Below are positions 18,359 through 27,869 of a DNA stretch of 64,000 nucleotides, one piece after another. Position 1 is the stretch's first letter. Every line of letters begins with the position of its first letter. The stretch is from assembly GCA_905182425.1 (NCBI GenBank), contig CAJJBP010000008.1:1-64000 (forward strand). Direction: 5' to 3'. The stretch is from an uncultured Planktomarina sp. (GTDB lineage: Bacteria; Pseudomonadota; Alphaproteobacteria; Rhodobacterales; Rhodobacteraceae). A model generated the notes under the pieces. That model searched no databases. It was not told the DNA's origin and saw only the letters and a list, made by a program, of their open reading frames with translations. A program made the translations under genes and the position numbers.

Positions 18359-19897
18359 ATGACCAATAATCCAGCCATTGAATTAAAAGGCATTTCTAAA
18401 GCGTTTGGGCCGGTGCAGGCTAATAGGGATATTTCTATTAGCGTAATGCCAGGAACTATTCATGGTATCATTGGAGAAAATGGTGCGGGAAAATCCACCT
18501 TGATGTCGATCCTGTATGGCTTTTACAAAGCCGACGCTGGCGAGATTTTTACTGATGGTCAAAAAATACTTATCCCCGATAGCCAGGCTGCAATATCTGC
18601 TGGTATTGGGATGGTTTTCCAGCACTTTAAATTGGTTGAAAACTTTACAGTTCTTGAAAATATTGTGCTGGGTGCGGAGAGTGGCGAATTTTTAGCCCCA
18701 TCGTTGCGTAAGGCAAGGGCTGAACTTGCAGAATTGGCTGCAGAGTATGAATTAAACGTTGATCCCGATGCTGTAATTGAGGAAATTGGTGTTGGCATGC
18801 AGCAACGTGTCGAAATTCTCAAGGCGCTTTATCGCAAGGCCAATATCTTGATATTGGATGAGCCCACTGGTGTTCTTACACCGGCGGAGGCTGGGCAGCT
18901 GTTCCGAATTCTTGGTAGACTTCGTAAAGAAGGTAAGACCATTATTCTTATCACGCATAAATTACGTGAAATTATGGATATTACAGACACGGTAAGCGTA
19001 ATGCGGCGCGGTGAGATGACAGCAACTGTAAAAACTAGTGAAACAAGCCCTGAGAATTTAGCTGAACTAATGGTTGGCCGGAAAGTTTTACTGAGCGTAG
19101 ACAAAACACCGGCTCAGCCCAAGCATCAGGTTTTGGAAGTATCCAAATTAACCGTAGTTGATGAGGCCGGGGTGCGAAGGTTGAAAGAGGTAAGCCTTAA
19201 TGTGCGCGCTGGCGAAATTTTGGGGATTGCTGGCGTTGCTGGAAACGGCCAATCTGAGCTCCTGGAGGTTTTGGGCGGGTACCGATCTGCCACTGGGTCC
19301 ATCCGTGTTAACGGGTCCGAGATCGATTTGACGGGCTCCTCTAGTGATGGCCAATCGCGCCGTGCGAGGGGGATTGCCCACGTCCCAGAGGATCGCCAGC
19401 GTGAGGGTCTGATTATGGATTTCACGGCCTGGGAAAATGCAATTTTTGGCTATCATCGGGACCCCAATCACCAATTAAATCGCTTTTTGATGAATAACGC
19501 TGCGATTCGTGAGGAAACTGCCGCCAAAATGGCTCGCTTCGACGTAAGGCCACCAAATCCAAACTTGACAGCTAAGAACTTTTCAGGCGGCAATCAGCAA
19601 AAAATTGTCTTGGCACGGGAGATAGAACGTAATCCTGATTTGCTTTTAGTGGGCCAGCCTACTCGTGGCGTTGATATTGGTGCGATTGAATTCATTCATA
19701 AACAAATTGTAGCGTTGCGTGATCAGGGCAAAGCAATCTTACTTATTTCAGTTGAATTAGATGAGATTTTATCATTATCGGACAGGGTTGCAGTAATGTT
19801 TGATGGTCAAATTATGGGTGAACGAGACCCCTTAAAAACGAATGAAAAAGAGCTGGGCCTGTTAATGGCAGGTATCATCAGTGAGGCAAAAGAATGA
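18359..19897 (+). CDS. Nucleoside/sugar-type ABC importer ATPase (double domain)
   Basis: This 512-residue protein has two ABC ATPase domains, like RbsA/NupA. The first has GENGAGKSTLMSILYG (Walker A) and the switch region PTGVLTP; the second has GVAGNGQSELLEVLGG, a degenerate Walker A typical of these importers, and signature FSGGNQQK. It powers import by the two downstream permeases. I chose the ATG at 18359 with an AGGGA site; the upstream open frame overlaps the binding-protein gene and the hairpin. It is a paralogue of the ATPase at 38677-40182. Confidence 0.92.
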   Translation: MTNNPAIELKGISKAFGPVQANRDISISVMPGTIHGIIGENGAGKSTLMSILYGFYKADAGEIFTDGQKILIPDSQAAISAGIGMVFQHFKLVENFTVLENIVLGAESGEFLAPSLRKARAELAELAAEYELNVDPDAVIEEIGVGMQQRVEILKALYRKANILILDEPTGVLTPAEAGQLFRILGRLRKEGKTIILITHKLREIMDITDTVSVMRRGEMTATVKTSETSPENLAELMVGRKVLLSVDKTPAQPKHQVLEVSKLTVVDEAGVRRLKEVSLNVRAGEILGIAGVAGNGQSELLEVLGGYRSATGSIRVNGSEIDLTGSSSDGQSRRARGIAHVPEDRQREGLIMDFTAWENAIFGYHRDPNHQLNRFLMNNAAIREETAAKMARFDVRPPNPNLTAKNFSGGNQQKIVLAREIERNPDLLLVGQPTRGVDIGAIEFIHKQIVALRDQGKAILLISVELDEILSLSDRVAVMFDGQIMGERDPLKTNEKELGLLMAGIISEAKE

Positions 19898-19937
19898 ATC
19901 TAAATCATTTTTTGAGTACAATGTTTGGAGCGCTCTA

Positions 19938-21029
19938 ATGGATGTAATGCCAAAATGGGCTGATGTGGTCCTCGTTCCCCTCTTTTCTCTTGTATTAGCA
20001 GCGTTTTTATCAGCCCTTCTGATATTAGCGATTGGGGAAAGTCCCGGTGAAGCACTTAAGCTTATGGTTGAAGGTACTTTGTTACGCTCAGCGGGCTGGG
20101 GTTATATGCTTTACTATACTACAAATTTTATTTTTACTGGGCTCGCTGTTTCAATCGCTTTTCATGCCTCACTATTTAATATTGGGGGTGAGGGCCAAGC
20201 AATGATGGGTGGCTTGGGAGTGTCCCTCGTTTGCCTGTTCATCCCGTGGCCACATTGGAGCCTCGCCATTGTTGGAGCATCGGTGGGTGCAGCTGTGTTT
20301 GGAATGATTTGGGCTGGTTTACCTGCATATCTGCAAGCCAAGAGGGGTAGCCACATTGTAATTACCACCATCATGTTTAATTTTATTGCGGCTGGTATTT
20401 TGAACTTTTTCCTTGTTGGCGCCCTCAAGCCAAAAGGAAGTATGGATCCCGCAACAGCAAACTTCCCCGCCAGTACGCATTTGCCGACATTTGAAGATAT
20501 GGCTCAGCTCTTAGGTTTCGAAAAAATGTTTCGGTCGGCGCCGGCAAATGTTAGTTTTTTTATTGCCCTGTTGGCCTGTGTAGTAGTTTGGTACTTAATC
20601 TGGCGGTCCCCATTAGGTTACGAGATCCGTGCTTTGGGTAAGTCTGGGCCAGCTGCACGCTACGCCGGTGTGGGCTCAGTCAAGATTATTATGATTACAA
20701 TGATGATTTCTGGTGCGCTTTGCGGATTAATGGCAGTAAATACCACGCAGGGAGAGAGTGAACGCCTTATTTTAAACTTTACCGAAGGTGCGGGGTTTAT
20801 AGGGATAGCCGTTGCTCTTATGGGACGCAGTCATCCTGTCGGTGTGTTTTTAGCGGCGCTTTTGTTTGGGTTTTTGTATCAAGGTGGCGCTGAACTTGCT
20901 CTATGGACGAAAATTCCACGCGAAATGATCATAGTGATACAGGCCTTGGTTATTTTGTTCACTGGAGCGTTAACCTTGATGGTAAGAGCTCCGCTTGAGC
21001 AACTATTTTTTGCGATACGGCGGGGATAA
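19938..21029 (+). CDS. ABC importer permease 1 (nucleoside type)
   Basis: This 363-residue integral membrane protein of the branched-chain/ribose-type permease family (BPD_transp_2) has about eight to ten hydrophobic segments. Family marks are FHASLFNIGGEGQAMMGGLG and the transport loop SPLGYEIRALGKSGPAARYAG. I chose the ATG at 19938 (MDVMPKWADVV), preceded by GGAG; an in-frame GTG at 19881 overlapping the ATPase gene is the alternative. It pairs with the next permease to form the channel. Confidence 0.9.
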   Translation: MDVMPKWADVVLVPLFSLVLAAFLSALLILAIGESPGEALKLMVEGTLLRSAGWGYMLYYTTNFIFTGLAVSIAFHASLFNIGGEGQAMMGGLGVSLVCLFIPWPHWSLAIVGASVGAAVFGMIWAGLPAYLQAKRGSHIVITTIMFNFIAAGILNFFLVGALKPKGSMDPATANFPASTHLPTFEDMAQLLGFEKMFRSAPANVSFFIALLACVVVWYLIWRSPLGYEIRALGKSGPAARYAGVGSVKIIMITMMISGALCGLMAVNTTQGESERLILNFTEGAGFIGIAVALMGRSHPVGVFLAALLFGFLYQGGAELALWTKIPREMIIVIQALVILFTGALTLMVRAPLEQLFFAIRRG

Positions 21030-21034
21030 CAGAA

Positions 21035-22174
21035 ATGGACTTTCTTATACTGATTCAAGTCCTTGACAGCACTCTTCGATTGGCAACACCTCTACTACTC
21101 GTCTGTCTGGCTGGGCTATTTTCTGAACGCGCTGGAATTTTTGATATTGGTCTCGAGGGCAAAATACTGGCTGCTGCTTTTGTGTCGGCTGCAGTTGCCT
21201 ATACTACTGGATCAGTTTGGGTGGGACTATTGGCGGGAATTGGGGCCTCGGTTATGTTATCCGCAATTCACGGATTGGCTTCCATTACCTTAAAAGGGGA
21301 CCAAATTATTTCTGGTGTGGCTATAAACTTTTTAGCTGCTGGCCTCACTGTGGTAGTAGCGCAGGCTTGGTTTGGTCAAGGTGGAAGAACACCGCCCTTA
21401 CAATCTGGTGGACGATTTGAGCCAATAAATTTTCCTGGTGCTATTCCATCCAAGGAGATGGCTGATGTTGGGCCGGTCATGCAGTTATACTCTGAGCTGT
21501 TATCTGGCCATTCTCTTTTAGTTTATGTGGCTCTGCTCACAGTTCCGCTGTCATGGTTTGTGCTCTATCAAACGCGGTTTGGTCTGCGGTTGCGCGCAGT
21601 GGGTGAAAACCCAGCAGCGGTTGATACAGCTGGTATATCTGTTGTTGGGATGCGCTATGCGGCAGTTATTATCTGTGGGGTGTTATGCGGTATTGCAGGA
21701 GCGTATATCGCTACTGCTTTACAGGCCAGTTTCACGAAAGATATGTCAGCAGGACGAGGGTTTATTGCTTTGGCAGCGCTAATCTTTGCAAAGTGGCGCC
21801 CTTGGTATGCACTAGGAGCGTGTCTGTTGTTTGGATTTTTCTTTGCGATTGATAATCGGTTCCAAAATATTTTATTACCTGCCTGGTCCTTGAGTGGGGT
21901 TCTCCTACTTACCGCATTTGGCCTAGCCGGATATGTTTGGCGTAAAGATCTTCTTGATAAAATTGTACTTGGTGGGCTCGGTTTGGGAGTTGCATTTGTA
22001 TCTGTTTTGATCGTCGCTAGCGCTTGGAGTGCGGGTCTCAGTACACAAATTAAGATTCCAGTCGTATTTATCCAATCGCTCCCCTACATCCTCACAGTCG
22101 TTGTTTTGGCGGGCTTCGTTGGGAAAGCGATTCCACCGCGGTCGGGTGGAGTTCCCTACGTCAAGGAAAAATAA
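21035..22174 (+). CDS. ABC importer permease 2 (nucleoside type)
   Basis: This is the second permease of the BMP operon, 379 residues, starting 5 bases after the first with a GGGGA site. Family marks are FSERAGIFDIGLEGKILAAA and the loop FGLRLRAVGENPAAVDTAG. It has an extra C-terminal hydrophobic pair compared with the short versions, around residues 310-370. It forms the transmembrane channel with permease 1. Confidence 0.9.
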   Translation: MDFLILIQVLDSTLRLATPLLLVCLAGLFSERAGIFDIGLEGKILAAAFVSAAVAYTTGSVWVGLLAGIGASVMLSAIHGLASITLKGDQIISGVAINFLAAGLTVVVAQAWFGQGGRTPPLQSGGRFEPINFPGAIPSKEMADVGPVMQLYSELLSGHSLLVYVALLTVPLSWFVLYQTRFGLRLRAVGENPAAVDTAGISVVGMRYAAVIICGVLCGIAGAYIATALQASFTKDMSAGRGFIALAALIFAKWRPWYALGACLLFGFFFAIDNRFQNILLPAWSLSGVLLLTAFGLAGYVWRKDLLDKIVLGGLGLGVAFVSVLIVASAWSAGLSTQIKIPVVFIQSLPYILTVVVLAGFVGKAIPPRSGGVPYVKEK

Positions 22175-22281
22175 GTCCAGAAAAAACCATTTGTTAAGTC
22201 CAGACCGCTGAACCCTGTAATAATATGAATGTATTCTGATCAACCCCTTGCCGCACTGCTGCGATGGGTCTAAGCGGCGTC

Positions 22282-23202
22282 ATGTATATCTACCTGCCCA
22301 TTGCTGAAGTTTCTGTTAACGCCTTTATCCTTCTTGGATTAGGTGGCCTGGTTGGCGTACTGTCTGGCATGTTTGGAGTTGGTGGTGGTTTCCTTATGAC
22401 ACCGCTTTTGTTCTTCATCGGTATTCCTCCAGCTGTTGCAGTGGCGACTGAGGCAAACCAAATTGTAGCCTCATCTTTCTCAGGTGTTCTGGCACATTTG
22501 AAGCGCAAAAATGTTGATTTCAAAATGGGTGGAGTCTTACTTATTGGTGGCCTTATAGGTGCCGGTTTAGGCGTTTTCATTTTCAACTATCTCAAAAGTA
22601 TGGGGCAGGTGGATCTGCTTGTGAAGCTCTGTTATGTTGTTTTTTTGGGCATAGTTGGTGGCTTAATGTTCATTGAGAGCCTTGGGGCGTTGCGAAATGC
22701 TAATAAGTCAAACGTCCTTATAAAAAAGCGTCCCAAGCGCACTTGGATACATGTTCTACCCTTTAAGATTCGGTTTCGAGTTTCAGGCCTTTATATATCT
22801 GCAATTCCACCGGTATTAGTGGGAATATTGGTTGGTATCTTGGCGGCTATAATGGGCGTCGGTGGTGGATTTATTATGGTGCCAGCAATGATCTATCTGC
22901 TAGGGATGCCAACGCGCGTAGTAGTTGGTACGTCTCTTTTTCAAATTATTTTTGTAACGGCATTCACGACGATGCTTCACGCAACAACCAACTTTACTGT
23001 CGACATTGTTTTGGCGGTATTGTTGCTGGTCGGCGGGGTCATTGGGGCGCAATTTGGCACCATGATTGGCTCGAAGCTTAAAGCTGAGCAACTTAGAATT
23101 TTATTGGCGGCGATGGTACTTCTCGTTTGTGGAAAACTAGCGTTCGACCTCGTTATACAACCGAGTGAGCTATTTAGCCTTGGTAAAGTTAGTGGTCACT
23201 GA
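22282..23202 (+). CDS. TauE/SafE-like sulfite exporter (TSUP family)
   Basis: This is a membrane protein of about 306 residues with two repeated TSUP halves, each carrying a glycine-rich motif: GMFGVGGGFLMTPLLFF near the N-terminus and AAIMGVGGGFIMVPAMIYL in the second half. The family exports small sulfur or carbon anions such as sulfite, sulfoacetate or 2-oxo acids; the substrate is unknown. I chose the ATG at 22282 (MYIYLPIAEVSVNAFI) as the family N-terminus; an ATG six codons earlier is possible. Its stop overlaps the start of the TIGR02186 gene, a pair conserved in Rhodobacterales. Confidence 0.85.
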   Translation: MYIYLPIAEVSVNAFILLGLGGLVGVLSGMFGVGGGFLMTPLLFFIGIPPAVAVATEANQIVASSFSGVLAHLKRKNVDFKMGGVLLIGGLIGAGLGVFIFNYLKSMGQVDLLVKLCYVVFLGIVGGLMFIESLGALRNANKSNVLIKKRPKRTWIHVLPFKIRFRVSGLYISAIPPVLVGILVGILAAIMGVGGGFIMVPAMIYLLGMPTRVVVGTSLFQIIFVTAFTTMLHATTNFTVDIVLAVLLLVGGVIGAQFGTMIGSKLKAEQLRILLAAMVLLVCGKLAFDLVIQPSELFSLGKVSGH

Positions 23203-23973
23203 TGCGTAGCTTTTTTGGATATCTCTCTCTGGCCCTTCTTACCTTGGTGAGCCCTGTTTTGAGCCAAGAAATTGTTCTTGGTTTATCTAAGGATAAAATT
23301 GGGATTACTGCTTTATTTGATGGTTCAGATATTTTGATTTTTGGTGCTGTAAAACATGGTGAAACTTTAGGTGATGACTCCTCCTCTAGAAGTTGCTATC
23401 ACTGTCGCGAGCCCGCTGGCCCCGGTAACAGTGCGACGCAAAGAAAAGCGCCTGGGTATTTGGGTTAATGTAGATTCAGTTACGGTGGATCTTGCTCCAA
23501 ACTTTTATGCTGTTGCAACCACAGGACCGTTCTCTGACGTTGTTAGCAAAGTTGAAGACTTACGCTATAAGATTTCCGTTCCACAGATGATCCGTTTAGT
23601 TAGTGCGCCAGTGGATGTCGATGATCCTACCGTATTTGCAGAGGCTGTGTCACGTATTCGTGAAAACCTAGGTCTTTACCAAACATTACCTAATGCGGTG
23701 GTGCTCCAAGACGATACTTTGTTTTCGTCATCCGTTCGCCTACCTGCGAATTTGGTTGAAGGGGAATACACGGCGCGCATTTTTTTGACGCGTAGTGGCA
23801 AAGTCGTAGCAACCCACCAAACTAGTATCGATGTGCGTAAAGTTGGAATTGAACGTTGGCTTTATAATCTTGCACATGAGCATCCAGTTTATTATGGACT
23901 AATGTCACTAGCGATTGCGATTTTTGCCGGATGGGCCGCAGCAGCAGTTTTTCGTCTTGTACGAGGCGCATAA
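23202..23973 (+). CDS. TIGR02186-type membrane-anchored periplasmic protein, single frameshift
   Basis: The first frame gives a signal peptide (LSLALLTLVSPVLSQ) and GITALFDGSDILIFGAVKHG. One extra G near 23376 shifts into PPLEVAITVASPLAPVTVRR, which continues to a C-terminal membrane anchor (YYGLMSLAIAIFAGWAAAAV) at 23973. The repaired protein is about 256 residues: a secreted domain tethered at its C-terminus. Its function is unknown; it is translationally coupled to the TauE-like exporter and probably works with it. Confidence 0.75.
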
Positions 23974-24100
23974 CACTTTGAGCTTGTGTGCATGCGAAAG
24001 CTATTTGCCACCATGCTAAATGCTTTTTTAGTTTCAGCCTAACCTGCTGACGAAAGTTTTCGGACTTTTTCTTTTTCCAGATTATCCGGTGCCCTGCATA

Positions 24101-24673
24101 TTACGGCAGGTAATTGATGCATTCGACAGTCCATCTGCCATTATTTTCTTTTAAATGCGTGACGCTAAAATTATCAATTTTATGCGCAAGACAATCATAG
24201 GGTAGGGCACTCGAGGCTCTTTGAACTTGTGTGAGAATAATTCCAAAATGGGCAACGGCAATAATACTTGGATGAGATCTTGTCAGGCGGTCAACTGCGG
24301 GGCGTGCCCTAGCAGCTGCCATGTTCCAGCTCTCACCATTAGGTGCCACGACATCACCGGGCTGTTCCCAGTACTGACGGCTCAGTTGCGGGTGTGTCTT
24401 GGCTACGTCACTGAAGTGCCGCCCGTCCCAATCACCAAAATTGAATTCTCTAAAATTAGGCTCATGAGGTAACTGTTTGCGGCTTTTTCTCAATGCGCCG
24501 GCTGTCGAAATAGCGCGGTTCAGGTCGGAGGATACCACCACAGCGTCGTCTGGCAAGTAGGCTGCAACCCGATTGATTAGCGCCTGGTCTGAGAGATCTG
24601 CAGGTACATCGCGCCAGCCGACGAACGTTTTTTCATGTGTTGGTCCATGCCTGACCCAAAACCAATCAGTCAT
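24101..24673 (-). CDS. Histidine phosphatase family protein (CobC-like)
   Basis: This 190-residue phosphoglycerate-mutase-fold phosphatase has the catalytic RHG motif at residues 8-10 (FWVRHGPTHEK), the second Arg region (SSDLNRAISTAGAL), a Glu (FREFNFGDWDGRHF), and the second His in VAHFGIIL. It follows cobU with a one-base overlap (TAATG), so it may be the alpha-ribazole-phosphate phosphatase of cobalamin assembly; the sequence alone would also allow another small phosphomonoesterase. The context supports the cobalamin role. Confidence 0.78.
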   Translation of the reverse strand: MTDWFWVRHGPTHEKTFVGWRDVPADLSDQALINRVAAYLPDDAVVVSSDLNRAISTAGALRKSRKQLPHEPNFREFNFGDWDGRHFSDVAKTHPQLSRQYWEQPGDVVAPNGESWNMAAARARPAVDRLTRSHPSIIAVAHFGIILTQVQRASSALPYDCLAHKIDNFSVTHLKENNGRWTVECINYLP

Positions 24674-25203
24674 TATGCACCTTTCAGCTTTTGAGGTAGA
24701 CCGGCGGTAACAAAATAAACTTCTTCGGCATGTAAGGCCAAGAGTTGATTAAGATGCCCTTGATGTTTCATAAATGTGCGTGCCATGGCATTGTCTGGTG
24801 TTATTCCTTGCCCCACCTCATTACTGACAATTATCACTGGGCAGGGTGCCCGCTGCAGCGTTGCGCTCAGCGAGCTGCATGATTTTTTTATATCTCGATC
24901 ATCCATCATAAGGTTACTCAACCAAAGCGTAACGCAGTCGAGCAGTATAATCTCGCCAGGCTGCGCTTCCAAGAGAGCGGCTTCAACCTCTAAAGGTACC
25001 TCAACAGTTTTCCATTCTGGTCCACGCTGAACCTGATGTGATTTAATTTTTGCGCGCATTTCAGCATCCCAGGCTTGGGCTGTTGCGATGTACCGACGGG
25101 GTCTGCCAGATTGAACGATCAAGTCTTCAGCAAACTGAGATTTCCCAGAGTTAGTCCCTCCTAAAACCAATGTTACAGCTGATATATAATTTTCTGTTTT
25201 CAT
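24673..25203 (-). CDS. cobU: Adenosylcobinamide kinase / adenosylcobinamide-phosphate guanylyltransferase
   Basis: CobU phosphorylates adenosylcobinamide and then attaches GMP, in the nucleotide-loop assembly of cobalamin. The 176-residue product has the P-loop GGTNSGKS at 15-22, RRYIATAQAWDAEM, the guanylylated His at about 56 (IKSHQVQRGPEW), and LLDCVTLWLSN. Cobalamin matters to this organism, since Ecm and NrdJ in the same window need it. It is divergent from rpoH2, with 86 bases between. No cobalamin riboswitch is visible before it. Confidence 0.94.
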   Translation of the reverse strand: MKTENYISAVTLVLGGTNSGKSQFAEDLIVQSGRPRRYIATAQAWDAEMRAKIKSHQVQRGPEWKTVEVPLEVEAALLEAQPGEIILLDCVTLWLSNLMMDDRDIKKSCSSLSATLQRAPCPVIIVSNEVGQGITPDNAMARTFMKHQGHLNQLLALHAEEVYFVTAGLPQKLKGA

Positions 25204-25289
25204 TTTCCACCTAAGTGATCTGAATTTGACTGGTCCACGTAATATTAATTATAACAAGTTTTTTTTAAACGTGACTCGGAGAAATCGCC

Positions 25290-26168
25290 ATGCCTTTGGA
25301 TGTACAAAGTGAAAATTTCTTACCCCGAACAGCAATGAAGGCGGAAATGCTGGATGCAGAAACGGAATTAAAACTCGCATATGCTTGGCGGGATGAACGC
25401 TGCGAAAAAAGTCTTCACCGATTAATTAATGCTTATATGAGGTTAGCAATTTCTCAGGCAGCTAAATTTAAAAGGTATGGTGCTCCAATGGGGGATCTAA
25501 TTCAAGAAGCTGGATTAGGCCTAATGAAAGCTGCAGACAAATTTGACCCAGATCGCGGTGTTCGGTTTTCTACCTACGCAGTTTGGTGGATCAAAGCTTC
25601 AGTTCAAGAGTATGTAATGCGGAATTGGTCAATGGTACGGACTGGCTCGACCAGCCCTCAAAAGTCTTTATTTTTTAATATGCGAAGAGTGCAGGCGAGA
25701 CTAGAACGAGATGCCAGTAATGATGGGGAAGCACTCGATCGTCATCAAATACAACAGTTAATAGCCCAAGATTTGGGTGTCCCGTTGCATGATGTTGTAA
25801 TGATGGATGGACGTCTATCAGGTTCAGATTTTTCTTTGAACGCGACTCAGTCGAGTGAAGATGAAGGTCGTGAATGGATTGATACTCTGGAGGATGAAAA
25901 TGCTCAGGGTGCTACTTGTGTTGAGGTAGATCATGATCAAGCTGCATTGCGCGATTGGTTGCTTCAGGCGATGGCATGTTTGAGTGATCGCGAGCAGTAC
26001 ATCATCCGGGAGAGAAAGTTGATCGAAGCGCCTCGGACGTTGGAAAGCCTTGGAACGGAGATGGGGCTGTCTAAAGAAAGAATCCGTCAGGTAGAGGCTG
26101 CGGCGTTTCGCAAAATGCGGGCGACTCTGGATGAGGAAATGCCAGAAGCCGGTGCATTTTTCCATTAA
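25290..26168 (+). CDS. rpoH2: RNA polymerase heat-shock-type sigma factor RpoH2
   Basis: This sigma-32 family factor has 292 residues. Region 2 is clear (LIQEAGLGLMKAADKFDPDRG and RFSTYAVWWIKASVQEYVMR), followed by the RpoH box region (SPQKSLFFNMRRVQARL) and region 4 with the helix-turn-helix (LGTEMGLSKERIRQVEAAAF). Rhodobacter relatives have two RpoH proteins; the sequence resembles the RpoH2 type, used in singlet-oxygen and general stress responses, but without alignment the subtype is an inference. A GGAGA site precedes the ATG. Confidence 0.88.
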   Translation: MPLDVQSENFLPRTAMKAEMLDAETELKLAYAWRDERCEKSLHRLINAYMRLAISQAAKFKRYGAPMGDLIQEAGLGLMKAADKFDPDRGVRFSTYAVWWIKASVQEYVMRNWSMVRTGSTSPQKSLFFNMRRVQARLERDASNDGEALDRHQIQQLIAQDLGVPLHDVVMMDGRLSGSDFSLNATQSSEDEGREWIDTLEDENAQGATCVEVDHDQAALRDWLLQAMACLSDREQYIIRERKLIEAPRTLESLGTEMGLSKERIRQVEAAAFRKMRATLDEEMPEAGAFFH

Positions 26169-26223
26169 GTAGCATCACGTGCTGGGTCTTGCAGAGCAGG
26201 GCTTGGCTGCGTAACTATTGTTT

Positions 26224-27414
26224 ATGGATGCGAAAACAATCATTTTGATTATTTCTGGTGGTATAGCCGCTGTGAAAATTCCTGAATTGATACGCCGATT
26301 GCGTGATCAGGGTCGAAGTGTAATCCCAGTGATGACTAAGGCCGCTCACGAATTTGTTACACCCTTGTCAGTTTCGGCTCTCGCCGAGCATAGAGTGTAC
26401 ACAGATCTTTTTGATCTGACAGATGAGGCTGAGATGGGACATATTGAGTTGTCACGCTCTGCCGATATTGTCCTTGTCGCGCCAGGTACCGCAAATTTGG
26501 TAGCGAAGATGGCACACGGTTTTGCTGATGATTTGGCGTCAACTCTTTTGTTGGCCACTGACACTCCTGTGATAATTGCGCCATCAATGAACGTCCGTAT
26601 GTGGGAACATCCGACAACATGCCGCAATCTCGCACAGTTGCGTGCGGATGGCGTGCGTGTGATTGGCCCAAACAAGGGCGTGATGGCGTGTGGTGAGTTT
26701 GGTTATGGCCGGATGGCTGAAGTAACTGAAATATTGGGCGCAGTTGATGGGTTTTTTAAAGTGGGTCCACTTCAAGGCAAACATGCCCTTGTGACATCGG
26801 GTCCAACCCATGAGCCTATAGACCCTGTGCGCTACATCGCTAATAGGTCGTCTGGTGCGCAGGGGACTGCAATCGCCGCGGCTCTGCGCGATTTGGGTGC
26901 GCGTGTAAGTTTTGTGACCGGCCCTGCAGATGTGGCTTCGCCTTCGGGGGTTGAGATTCATCGGGTCCAGACGGCTGTAGAAATGTTGCAAGCTGTGCGA
27001 TCTATTTTACCTGTAGATGTCGCTGTCTGTGCGGCTGCAGTTGCAGATTGGCGTATGGCTAGTGCTCATGATCAGAAAATGAAAAAAACGACGTCGGGAC
27101 CTTTGCCTAATCTAGAGTTCGCTGAGAACCCAGATATTCTAGCTGACCTTTCAAAGGGAGTGCATAGACCTCGGTTGGTAGTGGGCTTTGCTGCGGAAAC
27201 AGAATACGTTATAAAGAATGCGACCGCGAAGCGATTGCGGAAGGGCTGCGATTGGATTGTGGCAAATGATGTATCTTCTGACACTGGTGTAATGGGTGGA
27301 CAGAAAAATACTGTGACTTTGATTGACGATAACGGTGCTGAGGCTTGGGATGAGATGCCCAAGGAGGGCGTGGCAAAAAGGCTTGCGTTGCGCATCGCAC
27401 AGGACTTGAAATGA
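26224..27414 (+). CDS. coaBC: Bifunctional phosphopantothenoylcysteine decarboxylase / phosphopantothenate-cysteine ligase
   Basis: CoaBC makes phosphopantothenoylcysteine and decarboxylates it to phosphopantetheine on the way to coenzyme A. The 396-residue fusion has the CoaC flavin half (IIISGGIAA-type start, active His region near VTPLSVSALA, APSMNVRMWEHP, and the active Cys in GVMACGEFGYGRMAE) and the CoaB half (TSGPTHEPIDPVRYIANRSS, AAVADWR, and KKTTSGPLPNLEFAENPDIL). I chose the ATG at 26224; an in-frame TTG two codons earlier is possible. It overlaps dut by ATGA. Confidence 0.95.
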   Translation: MDAKTIILIISGGIAAVKIPELIRRLRDQGRSVIPVMTKAAHEFVTPLSVSALAEHRVYTDLFDLTDEAEMGHIELSRSADIVLVAPGTANLVAKMAHGFADDLASTLLLATDTPVIIAPSMNVRMWEHPTTCRNLAQLRADGVRVIGPNKGVMACGEFGYGRMAEVTEILGAVDGFFKVGPLQGKHALVTSGPTHEPIDPVRYIANRSSGAQGTAIAAALRDLGARVSFVTGPADVASPSGVEIHRVQTAVEMLQAVRSILPVDVAVCAAAVADWRMASAHDQKMKKTTSGPLPNLEFAENPDILADLSKGVHRPRLVVGFAAETEYVIKNATAKRLRKGCDWIVANDVSSDTGVMGGQKNTVTLIDDNGAEAWDEMPKEGVAKRLALRIAQDLK

Positions 27415-27869
27415 GACCTCAAATAACATTTTCTTGGGACGATGGCGCTGACCAGACCTTAGGATTGCCTCGTTATGAAACAGCAGGCGCAGTCGGCGCG
27501 GACCTGAAAGCAAACTTAGTTAATAGTGGGTCAGTTAAAATAAACCCAGGTGCGCGGGCATTGATCTCCACTGGTTTGCGATTGGCAATTCCAATAGGTT
27601 TCGAAGTGCAGATTAGGCCTCGGTCGGGACTTTGTTTAAAATATGGCATCACAGTTGCGAATACGCCTGGTACGATCGACAGTGATTACCGTGGACCCTT
27701 GGGAATAATCTTGTTGAATGTAGGCCAAGATTCTTTCGTGGTGATGCATGGTGATCGCATTGCCCAAATGGTTGTGGCGCCAGCCGTCCAAGCTGACTTT
27801 TCAGAGGTCGAAATTCTGAATGGAACTGTTCGTGGTCAAGGTGGGTTCGGCTCGACTGGTATAAATTAA
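27411..27869 (+). CDS. dut: dUTP diphosphatase
   Basis: Dut hydrolyses dUTP to dUMP, which keeps uracil out of DNA and supplies thymidylate synthesis. The 152-residue trimeric-type enzyme has all five motifs: AGAVGADLKA, RPRSGLCLKYG, NTPGTIDSDYRGPLGIIL, HGDRIAQMVVAP, and the C-terminal RGQGGFGSTG. It is coupled to coaBC by a four-base overlap, a common pairing in proteobacteria. Confidence 0.96.
   Translation: MRPQITFSWDDGADQTLGLPRYETAGAVGADLKANLVNSGSVKINPGARALISTGLRLAIPIGFEVQIRPRSGLCLKYGITVANTPGTIDSDYRGPLGIILLNVGQDSFVVMHGDRIAQMVVAPAVQADFSEVEILNGTVRGQGGFGSTGIN

Noticed and set aside
24030-24075. Terminator after the TIGR02186 gene (CGAAAGTTTTCGG followed by T-rich sequence)
   Set aside because: The stem is short and AT-rich with an imperfect base; too weak to list as a feature.
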